A stretch of 33,875 nucleotides of DNA from Prochloron sp. SulCav_FS08_3_32_3330 (GCA_020721205.1 DYNF01000035.1:4680-38554); one strand, 5' to 3'; positions 8,228 to 14,486 are shown, counted from the stretch's first letter. Numbers and translations: made by a program. The notes: generated from the letters alone by a model not told the origin.

Positions 8228-8731
8228 ATGATTAAATCTTTATATAATAATCAAGGTTTTACCCTCTTTGAAGTGATCGTCGTCACTCTGATTATTGGTA
8301 TATTAAGCGCGATCGCCGTCCCAAGCTTCTTGGGTTTTCTTAATCGTGGGAAAGTTAATAATGGGCTGAATGTTTTACGCAGTACAATCCAAATTACTCA
8401 AAGAGAAGCAATTAAAAGGAGTAAAACTTGTAGCTTAAATTTACCTGATAATGACACAAGTAATCCTATTCTTAATAGTGAATGTTTAAGTGTAGGAAGT
8501 AGAACCTTAAATGATGTAATGATTAAATATAATAATCCTAGTGGTCAAAAAATTAACTTTAATTTTCGGGGTAATACTAGCCCTTTAAGAACAATTGTTA
8601 TTTATAATAATAATACTAAATATAAAAGATGTGTCGTAATTTCTAATGGTATTGGGATGGTGCGTACTGGAGTTTATACTAATAATAATTTAAGTAGTAT
8701 TTCTGCTGATTATTGTGATACTACACCTTAA
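8228..8731 (+). CDS. GspH/FimT-like minor pilin, second paralogue
   Basis: A 167-residue prepilin: cleavage G10/F11, mature FTLFE with E15 at +5, helix VIVVTLIIGILSAIAVPSF with a HIP1 octamer in its coding DNA. It is a paralogue of the protein at 4728-5297: both share REAI(K/R)KSK-C, a second central Cys, and the C-terminal K/R-CVV(I/S)NG(I)GM/L-x-R-x-G-x-Y pattern. It is separated from the operon by a terminator and about 160 bp. It probably belongs to the same pilus or secretion complex but may be regulated apart. A fragment of a third gene of this type lies at 11980-12030. Confidence 0.85.
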   Translation: MIKSLYNNQGFTLFEVIVVTLIIGILSAIAVPSFLGFLNRGKVNNGLNVLRSTIQITQREAIKRSKTCSLNLPDNDTSNPILNSECLSVGSRTLNDVMIKYNNPSGQKINFNFRGNTSPLRTIVIYNNNTKYKRCVVISNGIGMVRTGVYTNNNLSSISADYCDTTP

Positions 8732-8797
8732 ATTCGAGTTTAAAAGTTGGGCAATTTAAAAATATCCTACTTTTGTATGTTATCGTGCCTTTAACCC

Positions 8798-8935
8798 GCA
8801 ATGAAATGAATGATCCTGTTGACGAAATGTTTGTAGTTGGGAATTGGACCCTATCTACCTAGTGCTAAATAGTGCCAATTCCCAACTACGAGCCTAATTT
8901 TTTTAATTCGCCAACAGGATCATGAATTTCATTGC
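8798..8935. repeat. Nested palindromic MITE-like element
   Basis: Outer inverted arms 8798-8826 and 8907-8935 match at 26 of 29 positions and read GATCCTGTTG / CAACAGGATC at their core. A second, perfect 15-bp pair lies inside at 8833-8847 and 8875-8889 (GTAGTTGGGAATTGG). The 138-bp unit has no coding potential. It is most likely a non-autonomous mobile element or a transposed regulatory hairpin. Confidence 0.7.
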
Positions 8936-9057
8936 TAACAAAAATCGTTAACTAAAGTTAACTAAATTGCTGTTATAAATGATCTGCTTTTTAATAATTT
9001 TTGATTTATTAACATCAAAAATAAGCTAAAAACCTAATCAAAAAAGGGTTATAAAGA

Positions 9058-9120
9058 TCATAAAATTTGACTTTGAAAACACCCTACTTCCTGTGGTTTG
9101 AGAATAGGAATATTACTCAT
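9058..9120 (-). pseudogene. hicA: Truncated hicA toxin
   Basis: Starting 15 nt after the hicB stop, a 20-codon frame reads MSNIPILKPQEVGCFQSQIL and then stops. The first dozen residues match the conserved N-terminus of HicA mRNA-interferase toxins (IPxLKPxEV). The dsRBD-like core and the catalytic His are absent. The match ends where the DNA reads TGAAAACACCCTACTT on the + strand, close to the terminal repeat of the MITE-like element at 20224-20427 (TGAAAACGCCCTGCTT), suggesting that an insertion or its imprecise loss broke the gene. HicA cannot be functional. Confidence 0.65.
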
Positions 9121-9135
9121 CTTTTGTCTAAATTT

Positions 9136-9348
9136 CTAGGAGCGGATTAATATTTGTTGTGTACCAATAAACTCTGTTTTAATAGATAATTCTTCATCTT
9201 CTAATAACATCTCAATTACTTCCTGTAAATTAGCTTGTAATTCATCTAAAGTTTCTCCTTGAGAATGAGCGCAGGGGAATCCGGGTACATAACCAACATA
9301 AAGATTAGTCTCAAAATCTTTTTCAATGATAGCGGTAAAAGTTTTCAT
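9136..9348 (-). CDS. hicB: HicB-family antitoxin, toxin partner lost
   Basis: A 70-residue HicB-type antitoxin. It shows the partial RNase-H-like fold signature: FTAIIEKDFETNLYVGYVPGFPCAHSQGETLDELQANLQEVIEMLLED, which is the HicB core of beta hairpin, GxPGxxxxGxTxxEA-like turn and helix. There is no extra DNA-binding C-terminal domain, consistent with short cyanobacterial HicB proteins. The normal function is to bind and block HicA, an mRNA interferase. The downstream hicA is reduced to a stub at 9058-9120, so this protein is an orphan antitoxin. It could still neutralise HicA toxins encoded elsewhere; that is speculation. Confidence 0.88.
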   Translation of the reverse strand: MKTFTAIIEKDFETNLYVGYVPGFPCAHSQGETLDELQANLQEVIEMLLEDEELSIKTEFIGTQQILIRS

Positions 9349-9383
9349 AATGATTTAAGATTAAGATTTAATTTTTAAGATTA

Positions 9384-9452
9384 TTATAGCACTGAATCAT
9401 GGTAAAAACCCTTAGAATGTTGGGTAAATTCTTGTAGTTTAATTTTTTTCAT
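9384..9452 (-). pseudogene. 5' fragment of a second PIN-cassette antitoxin
   Basis: The first 12 codons (MKKIKLQEFTQH) are identical to those of the antitoxin at 10108-10353; the frame then runs into unrelated sequence and stops after 22 residues. It is the left end of the 901-bp-period tandem duplication and marks a lost second copy of the cassette downstream of the intact toxin. Confidence 0.75.
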
Positions 9453-9709
9453 ATTATTTTAATCTTTGAGATTAGATTGTTAAAACTTTACAATACCATT
9501 ATATCTAAAAATTTTAGTTCGTAGGGTGGGCAATAGTTTTTAATGTTTGATTTTTAGTCATAAATTAGATCCATTGCCCACCTTAACACAATCTTAATCG
9601 GTTTGTGTGGTGGATAATCATTAAAGTTATCAGTGAGGAAGCAAAGGTAAGATATAACGGTTTCTTAAATTGTCAATTTTGAGCTAAAAAAATAGTTAAA
9701 GTTTCTGTT
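9417..9709. repeat. Left copy of 293-bp direct repeat
   Basis: Positions 9417-9709 are identical to 10318-10610 (offset 901 bp); homology continues to 9715/10616 with one mismatch. It comprises the first codons of the antitoxin, its upstream region, a GGTGGGCAAT/ATTGCCCACC hairpin and the last codons of the PIN toxin. Confidence 0.93.
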
Positions 9710-10104
9710 GTCCAAGTGGGGCAACCACAGCCAAGAAAATCGCAATCTTGTGTCCAAATACTTGCTTTTAGTAATAAAGCAACAGCCACAGTTTCCCAAT
9801 CATCTAAATCTCTAGGAATACGATTTTTAGCTTGTATTTCTAAATGTTTGTATTCAGATAAAGGAATTTTTTGAATATAAAAATTGATCAAAAAGTCCGC
9901 TAAATTAAGTAAATTTTTGGCATCTTGATCATTAATTTTACCCTGTTTAAGTATCAGATTAACCCGCTTGTTTAATTCGTAAATTGTTTCATCTAAAACT
10001 CTTTCCGAAACATACAGAGTCAGGCGAGAATTTTGAATTAAAATTTGTCCTCGTTTTCTTAATAATTCCCCGATTAAAATATTAGTATCAACGACTAAAA
10101 GCAT
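9673..10104 (-). CDS. PIN-domain toxin (VapC-like ribonuclease)
   Basis: A 143-residue PIN-domain protein. The metal-binding acidic residues expected of PIN nucleases are visible: D6 in VVDTNILI, E39 in the VLDETIYEL helix, D101/D102 in PRDLDDWETVAVAL, and D120/D122 in WTQDCDFLG. Such toxins cleave RNA, often tRNA. It starts 3 bp after the stop of a small Phd/YefM-like antitoxin gene, the classic antitoxin-first order. Its last codons lie in the 293-bp direct repeat, and a second copy of that tail is left at 10574-10616. This is the only TA pair in the window that appears complete. Confidence 0.88.
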   Translation of the reverse strand: MLLVVDTNILIGELLRKRGQILIQNSRLTLYVSERVLDETIYELNKRVNLILKQGKINDQDAKNLLNLADFLINFYIQKIPLSEYKHLEIQAKNRIPRDLDDWETVAVALLLKASIWTQDCDFLGCGCPTWTTETLTIFLAQN

Positions 10105-10107
10105 AAT

Positions 10108-10353
10108 TTAAACAGAAAAAGGGTGACAAGGATCAAGAGTATTAATCAAAGTTTCCGAGTCAATATCGCTATCTTGAGCCATTTTTGCCACAGTTTGATT
10201 GAGAAGTTCCCATAAAGCTTCGATTTTTTTTCCTTCCGTTTGTGGGTAATAAAACCCTAAAACTTGTTCATTTTTTTCTAATGCTAATGGTTGTTGTTCT
10301 TCTATATATTTGTCTATATGTTGGGTAAATTCTTGTAGTTTAATTTTTTTCAT
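10108..10353 (-). CDS. Phd/YefM-like antitoxin of the PIN toxin
   Basis: An 81-residue protein. Residues 1-36 (MKKIKLQEF..., then PLALEKNEQVLGFYYP) have the Phd/YefM-type antitoxin pattern of a short strand, helix and PLxLxKNxxxxGxxxP strand that dimerises and binds operator DNA; the acidic C-terminus would wrap the PIN toxin. It directly precedes the toxin with a 3-bp gap. The first 12 codons and all of the upstream region lie in the 293-bp repeat, so the same promoter exists twice in the window. Autoregulation by antitoxin and complex is expected from the family. The exact antitoxin family is moderately certain. Confidence 0.78.
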   Translation of the reverse strand: MKKIKLQEFTQHIDKYIEEQQPLALEKNEQVLGFYYPQTEGKKIEALWELLNQTVAKMAQDSDIDSETLINTLDPCHPFSV

Positions 10354-10610
10354 ATTATTTTAATCTTTGAGATTAGATTGTTAAAACTTTACAATACCAT
10401 TATATCTAAAAATTTTAGTTCGTAGGGTGGGCAATAGTTTTTAATGTTTGATTTTTAGTCATAAATTAGATCCATTGCCCACCTTAACACAATCTTAATC
10501 GGTTTGTGTGGTGGATAATCATTAAAGTTATCAGTGAGGAAGCAAAGGTAAGATATAACGGTTTCTTAAATTGTCAATTTTGAGCTAAAAAAATAGTTAA
10601 AGTTTCTGTT
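10318..10610. repeat. Right copy of 293-bp direct repeat
   Basis: Identical to 9417-9709. It covers the antitoxin start, the region upstream of it and the tail of a vanished toxin copy. Zero differences over 293 bp point to a recent duplication or ongoing gene conversion. Confidence 0.93.
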
Positions 10611-10616
10611 TTCCAA
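10574..10616 (-). pseudogene. 3' tail of a second PIN toxin copy
   Basis: The sequence encodes ETLTIFLAQN and the stop codon exactly as in the intact toxin's last codons (9673-9709). Upstream coding sequence is gone. It shows that another cassette once lay upstream of the antitoxin gene. Confidence 0.75.
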
Positions 10617-10732
10617 TATTTTTCAAATATTGTCCTTTGATTGAACTGTTTGTATATGCCAACGCTGTTACAGGAAAAATTAAAATTAGTTAAGAAGATC
10701 AAAATTAAAGTAAAATAGAAACAATTAAAACT

Positions 10733-10800
10733 ATGCCCATACCATCCTTAATTCAAGAAAAAAACCACAAATCCTCCAACTTTGCGCCAAATATGGAATT
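10733..10800 (+). pseudogene. N-terminal fragment of a second MNT nucleotidyltransferase
   Basis: ATG 10733 opens a frame MPIPSLIQEK; after a run of seven A (10758-10764) the next frame reads QILQLCAKYGI. Together they match the N-terminus of MNT-type antitoxin nucleotidyltransferases (LIQEKRxxILxLCAKYGI). A one-base indel in the A-run separates the parts, and the fragment ends where the intact MNT gene begins at 10801. It is a relic of a second MNT gene. Confidence 0.55.
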
Positions 10801-11124
10801 ATGGTGACACAAACAGATACAAAAAATCTTAACTTAGAAATAGTTAAAGAAAAATTAAGACAACAACCCCAAATATTAGAGCAGTTTCAAGTAAAAACCC
10901 TTGCTCTATTTGGCTCAACCGTGCGAAACGAAGCCATAGAAACCAGTGACTTAGATTTTTTAGTAGAATTTCAAGGAGAGCTTACCCTTAAAATATATAT
11001 GCAATTAAAATTTTATCTTGAGGAAAAATTTAACAAAAAAGTTGATTTAGTAATAAAATCAGATCTGAAACCCCAAATTAAAGAAAACATTATCAAAGAA
11101 GCCATTAATATTTATGCCTCGTAG
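10801..11124 (+). CDS. mntA: MNT-type nucleotidyltransferase antitoxin
   Basis: A 107-residue minimal nucleotidyltransferase. The pol-beta-type signature GS-x10-D-x-D is clear: G38-S39 in LALFGSTVR and D50/D52 in SDLDFLVEF; a third acidic site is in KKVDLVI. MNT proteins pair with HEPN (DUF86) RNase toxins and inactivate them by AMPylation. The HEPN gene begins 11 bp inside the 3' end of this gene (ATG 11114) in the standard antitoxin-toxin overlap, but it is truncated. The start ATG follows a relic of another MNT gene directly. The symbol reflects the family name; orthology was not tested. Confidence 0.85.
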   Translation: MVTQTDTKNLNLEIVKEKLRQQPQILEQFQVKTLALFGSTVRNEAIETSDLDFLVEFQGELTLKIYMQLKFYLEEKFNKKVDLVIKSDLKPQIKENIIKEAINIYAS

Positions 11125-11284
11125 TTTAAAACTTTATTTAGATGATATTTTAAATAGTATCAATAAAATTCAAAAATATACAGCTAACTTTACCTATATT
11201 GTTTATGAGAGCCTCCTCAATCTTAATTTATGTAATTTTATTAGATATTTTTGTCCTTTTAAATCCCCGACTTTTTATAATTAA
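11114..11284 (+). pseudogene. hepT: Broken HEPN (DUF86) toxin
   Basis: A 56-codon frame overlapping the MNT stop. MPRSLKLYLDDILNSINKIQKYT is a typical DUF86 HEPN N-terminus. Homology is lost after TANFT, and the frame ends far short of the usual ~110 residues. The catalytic RxxxxH motif of HEPN RNases is absent; the short segment IVYESLLNLNL could be a remnant of the region just after it, implying an internal deletion, but that is a guess. The product is very unlikely to be an active toxin. Confidence 0.7.
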
Positions 11285-11358
11285 GGTTAGGGGAAGTAAT
11301 TTATGTTATAATGGGGACAAAAATTAGATTATTTTCCTACTAACAACGAATAGAGATT

Positions 11359-11976
11359 ATGTCCTATAGTGATTTTAGTTTAGCTAGTATTAAGCATAAA
11401 TTCAACTTAAATATTATTGAAAAAAAAGATTTATTCTCGGCTTTTTCCTATGTCAAAGCCAGTAAATTTCTCTTGGAAACTTTAGATGAAAATATATCTT
11501 TAGCGTTGGGAAGTAATACGGAAAAAGCCCGTTCAGAAATGATTATAACGCCAATTTTAATTGAATTAAGAAAACAATTACATCATCAAATAACCTTTTT
11601 TTCTGGTGTTAATTTTACTGTTGATACTGAACAAGGATTAAATGGTAATTGTGATTTTATTATTAATAAGTCCACTGAATTATTAATGATTGTTGCTCCT
11701 GTTGTTACTGTAGTAGAGGCAAAAAAAGAAGATTTAAACAGTGGATTAGGACAATGTATTGCGGAAATGATTGCGTCTCAAATATTTAATCAACGGGAAA
11801 ATAATCAGATTGAGATAATTTATGGTGTGATCACATCGGGAACAAATTGGCGTTTTTTAAAGCTACAAAATACGGATGTTTCGATTGATTTAACCGAATA
11901 TTATTTAACTGATATAGATAAAATTTTAGGCATTTTAGTGGGCAATATTACAGAAGTTTTAGAAGTAAAATGTTAA
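11359..11976 (+). CDS. Lone PD-(D/E)XK-like nuclease-fold protein
   Basis: A 205-residue protein of unknown function. It carries a plausible PD-(D/E)XK core: E60 in a helix (EKARSEMIITPILIEL), D99 in the strand NGNCDFII, the E120-A-K122 triad strand VVTVVEAKKED, and Q132 in the following helix (GLGQCIAEMIAS). This matches a family of cyanobacterial hypothetical proteins resembling the N-terminal nuclease domain of type I restriction subunits (E, D, ExK, Q). No helicase or methyltransferase adjoins it. It sits in the TA-rich region, so a defence or selfish role is possible. The fold is inferred from motifs only. Confidence 0.6.
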   Translation: MSYSDFSLASIKHKFNLNIIEKKDLFSAFSYVKASKFLLETLDENISLALGSNTEKARSEMIITPILIELRKQLHHQITFFSGVNFTVDTEQGLNGNCDFIINKSTELLMIVAPVVTVVEAKKEDLNSGLGQCIAEMIASQIFNQRENNQIEIIYGVITSGTNWRFLKLQNTDVSIDLTEYYLTDIDKILGILVGNITEVLEVKC

Positions 11977-11979
11977 CCT

Positions 11980-12030
11980 AGTTTTACACTCTTTGAAGTG
12001 CTGATAGTCACTCTGATCTACACCATAAGT
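11980..12030 (+). pseudogene. N-terminal fragment of a pseudopilin gene
   Basis: Translation from 11980 gives SFTLFEVLIVTLIYTIS, matching the prepilin signature of the pilin gene at 8228-8731 (GFTLFEVIVVTLIIGIL). The nucleotides align closely to 8257-8300. The cleavage-site Gly has become Ser and no start codon or downstream body remains. It is the relic of another GspH/FimT-like gene, stranded about 3.2 kb from the cluster. Confidence 0.65.
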
Positions 12031-12037
12031 TTAAACT

Positions 12038-12081
12038 AAATACCTGTAGAGACGTAAAATTTTACGTCTCTACAGGTATTT
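12038..12081. repeat. Perfect 44-bp palindrome
   Basis: Arms 12038-12059 and 12060-12081 are exact reverse complements without a spacer; the core is AGAGACGTAAAATTTTACGT. Related GTAGAGACGT palindromes are familiar dispersed repeats in cyanobacterial genomes. It lies between the pilin relic and the end of a Uma2 gene, where it could also act as a bidirectional terminator. Confidence 0.85.
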
Positions 12082-12118
12082 GATGAAGATTGAGAAAATA
12101 ATAAGGTTTTAATTCTGA

Positions 12119-12793
12119 CTAAATTCGATCAGGATCAATGCCATTTTCCCTTAATAAAGTTGCTAATCTTTCTGATTTTTGACGCTGTTCTTCTAACTGT
12201 TGTTGAGTATTATTCAACTGTTGAGAAATCTCATTATAGGATAAAAATTGACTCCCATCAGGACGATAAATAATTAATTCTTCTGAGGATAAATCAAAAG
12301 TTATACCTAAACGGGGACTTCTCCACTGATCAATATTCTCTATAGACTCTAAACCATAATCAGTCCTCAACCAACCCTCTAAAATATTGGTATCAGGATC
12401 ATAAATATAGTATTCTTCTACTCCATAACGCTCATAAAACAGTAGTTTTTGACTCATTTCTTTGGAAGTATTACCCGGAGATAAAATCTCAAAAACTACT
12501 TGAGGAGGAATATTATTTTCCACCCATTGTTTATAAGAGCCTCGATCGCCCTTGGGACGACCAAAAGCTACCATGACATCAGGAGCGTTAACGATTTTAT
12601 TATTGCCCTCGACGGGATACCAAAATAAATCTCCCGCTACAAATACCTCTGGATCCTCAGCAAATAACCAATCTAAATTTTGTTCAATTACTAAAATCCA
12701 GTGAAATTGTACTGTATTATTTGCTATTGGTTTACCATCACTATCAGGATAAATAATTTCTGTCGTTGTGGGACGCTCAAGTTGAGAAACCAT
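12119..12793 (-). CDS. Uma2 family protein, tandem copy A
   Basis: A 224-residue Uma2/DUF820 protein. The family core is visible: MVAFGRPKGDRGSYKQWVE, then PPQVVFEILSPGNTSKEM (the acidic core strand) and YGVEEYYIYDPD. Residues after about 187 form a Gln/Glu-rich coiled coil (QLNNTQQQLEEQRQKSERL) ending in the tail ATLLRENGIDPD, common in this cyanobacterial subfamily. Residues 1-189 are identical to copy B (12895-13569); only the coil differs. Each copy has its own upstream region and hairpin, so they are separate transcription units. Function unknown; a restriction-endonuclease-like fold is known for the family. Confidence 0.9.
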   Translation of the reverse strand: MVSQLERPTTTEIIYPDSDGKPIANNTVQFHWILVIEQNLDWLFAEDPEVFVAGDLFWYPVEGNNKIVNAPDVMVAFGRPKGDRGSYKQWVENNIPPQVVFEILSPGNTSKEMSQKLLFYERYGVEEYYIYDPDTNILEGWLRTDYGLESIENIDQWRSPRLGITFDLSSEELIIYRPDGSQFLSYNEISQQLNNTQQQLEEQRQKSERLATLLRENGIDPDRI

Positions 12794-12889
12794 CTTTTTA
12801 ACCCCTTTTTTTTTGATAATTACTGATTATAACAATTTCTGATCTAATCAAAAGTCGGGTATTTTCAAAATACCCAACTTTTAATTAAT
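12224..12889. repeat. Tandem duplication unit, copy A
   Basis: 12224-12889 matches 13000-13665 (offset 776 bp), with one visible difference in the coding part (GACTCCC versus GACTTCC near 12252). It covers most of a Uma2 gene, its promoter region and the hairpin of the gene upstream. The 3' coding ends (coiled coil) are different. Confidence 0.9.
12850..12882 (-). terminator. Hairpin terminator after Uma2 copy B
   Basis: Arms 12850-12865 and 12867-12882 (AAAAGT-GGGTATTTT type) pair with one mismatch and are flanked by A- and T-runs on both sides. It lies just after the stop of the Uma2 gene at 12895-13569 in the minus direction. Confidence 0.75.
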
Positions 12890-12894
12890 TATGA

Positions 12895-13569
12895 TTAAAT
12901 CAGATCAGGATCAATGCCATTTGCTCTTAATAAAGCGGCTAATTGATCAGCACGTTGACGCTCTTGATCAACACGTTGACGCTCTTGATCTAACTGCATA
13001 GAAATCTCATTATAGGATAAAAATTGACTTCCATCAGGACGATAAATAATTAATTCTTCTGAGGATAAATCAAAAGTTATACCTAAACGGGGACTTCTCC
13101 ACTGATCAATATTCTCTATAGACTCTAAACCATAATCAGTCCTCAACCAACCCTCTAAAATATTGGTATCAGGATCATAAATATAGTATTCTTCTACTCC
13201 ATAACGCTCATAAAACAGTAGTTTTTGACTCATTTCTTTGGAAGTATTACCCGGAGATAAAATCTCAAAAACTACTTGAGGAGGAATATTATTTTCCACC
13301 CATTGTTTATAAGAGCCTCGATCGCCCTTGGGACGACCAAAAGCTACCATGACATCAGGAGCGTTAACGATTTTATTATTGCCCTCGACGGGATACCAAA
13401 ATAAATCTCCCGCTACAAATACCTCTGGATCCTCAGCAAATAACCAATCTAAATTTTGTTCAATTACTAAAATCCAGTGAAATTGTACTGTATTATTTGC
13501 TATTGGTTTACCATCACTATCAGGATAAATAATTTCTGTCGTTGTGGGACGCTCAAGTTGAGAAACCAT
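12895..13569 (-). CDS. Uma2 family protein, tandem copy B
   Basis: A 224-residue Uma2/DUF820 protein identical to copy A in its folded domain. Its C-terminal coil is different: MQLDQERQRVDQERQRADQL, then AALLRANGIDPDLI. The coil is built from 21-bp (7-residue) repeats. Its last 45-50 bp of coding DNA are nearly identical to the 3' end of the third Uma2 gene (13671-14486), although the bodies of these two proteins differ. This suggests recombination through the shared 3' tails. Own terminator downstream at 12850-12882. Confidence 0.9.
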   Translation of the reverse strand: MVSQLERPTTTEIIYPDSDGKPIANNTVQFHWILVIEQNLDWLFAEDPEVFVAGDLFWYPVEGNNKIVNAPDVMVAFGRPKGDRGSYKQWVENNIPPQVVFEILSPGNTSKEMSQKLLFYERYGVEEYYIYDPDTNILEGWLRTDYGLESIENIDQWRSPRLGITFDLSSEELIIYRPDGSQFLSYNEISMQLDQERQRVDQERQRADQLAALLRANGIDPDLI

Positions 13570-13665
13570 CTTTTTAACCCCTTTTTTTTTGATAATTACT
13601 GATTATAACAATTTCTGATCTAATCAAAAGTCGGGTATTTTCAAAATACCCAACTTTTAATTAAT
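13000..13665. repeat. Tandem duplication unit, copy B
   Basis: Partner of 12224-12889. The homology runs on at the right into the 3' end of the third Uma2 gene (12891-12939 versus 13667-13715), so the duplication junction lies within or next to the shared gene tail. Confidence 0.88.
13626..13658 (-). terminator. Hairpin terminator after third Uma2 gene
   Basis: A second copy of the hairpin at 12850-12882, offset 776 bp, directly after the stop of the gene at 13671-14486 in the minus direction. Confidence 0.75.
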
Positions 13666-13670
13666 GATGA

Positions 13671-14486
13671 TTAAATCAGATCAGGATCAATGCCATTTGC
13701 TCTTAATAAAGCGACTAATTTTTCAGCGCGTAATTTTTCTTGATCAGCGCGTAATTTTTCCTGATCAGCGCGTAATTTTTCCTGATCAGCGCGTAATTTT
13801 TCCTGATCTAAATTAAATTTTAATTCCTCAGTAGCTTGTTTTTCTTCTTTAATTAAATTTTCAACAATAGGAGGAGTAATTATTTCATCAACGGTTAAAT
13901 TTAATTGAGGAAATAAAAGAGATTTAATAGTTTCACCTAATAAATAATCTTTAAATTGATACTCCCCTTGTGCCGAATTTGTGCAAATTTTAATGACTTG
14001 TTTATTAGGATCAATAATCCAATATTCAGGAATCTCAATCATCGCATATTCAGCTTTTTTTAAGATATAATCATCACGCCAATTTTGAGAAGTAACTTCA
14101 ATTACTAATTGAGGTTTTTCTCCAAAATCAAGGACTCCTGCTGTTTTTTTCTGACAAATATTTTCTAATAAATTAAGATCACAAACTATCAGATCAGGTA
14201 GTCTAACTGTATCATGTAAAGTTCTTACTCCTAGATCATTGATTGCCACCAAAGACTGTTGAATTTCTGCTAAATGATTTTGTAATATATACAATAAAAA
14301 TTTAATAATTTTTGTATGTAAAGCAGTAGCATTAGGCATAATAACTAAATTTCCTCTAATTAATTCATAACGGTTATCGGTGTGGTCATTATAGTTAAGA
14401 TATTCTTCAAAAGTTAGTTTAATTCTTTGAGTTTGAGATTGGGTTTGATTGACAGTTTTATGGGGTATTAAAATGACAGAACTCAT
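13671..14486 (-). CDS. Uma2 family protein with heptad-repeat coil
   Basis: A 271-residue Uma2/DUF820 protein of a different subgroup from its neighbours. The N-terminal part has the family pattern KLTFEEYLNYND...YELIRGNLVIMPNAT (residues 24-55), then RLPDLIVCDL and KPQLVIEVTSQNWRDDYILKKAEY, with D, E and K positioned for the nuclease-like centre. Residues about 225-258 are a coiled coil of four near-perfect 7-residue repeats RADQEKL, encoded by 21-bp DNA repeats (13724-13807). It ends in the same LLRANGIDPDLI tail as copy B. Enzymatic role unknown; the coil may vary in length by slippage. Confidence 0.9.
   Translation of the reverse strand: MSSVILIPHKTVNQTQSQTQRIKLTFEEYLNYNDHTDNRYELIRGNLVIMPNATALHTKIIKFLLYILQNHLAEIQQSLVAINDLGVRTLHDTVRLPDLIVCDLNLLENICQKKTAGVLDFGEKPQLVIEVTSQNWRDDYILKKAEYAMIEIPEYWIIDPNKQVIKICTNSAQGEYQFKDYLLGETIKSLLFPQLNLTVDEIITPPIVENLIKEEKQATEELKFNLDQEKLRADQEKLRADQEKLRADQEKLRAEKLVALLRANGIDPDLI
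13724..13807. repeat. Four 21-bp coding minisatellite units
   Basis: Units at 13724, 13745, 13766 and 13787, each 21 bp (CAGCGCGTAATTTTTC followed by CTGAT or TTGAT), encode the heptads of the coiled coil. Near-identity of the units indicates recent expansion. Confidence 0.9.
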
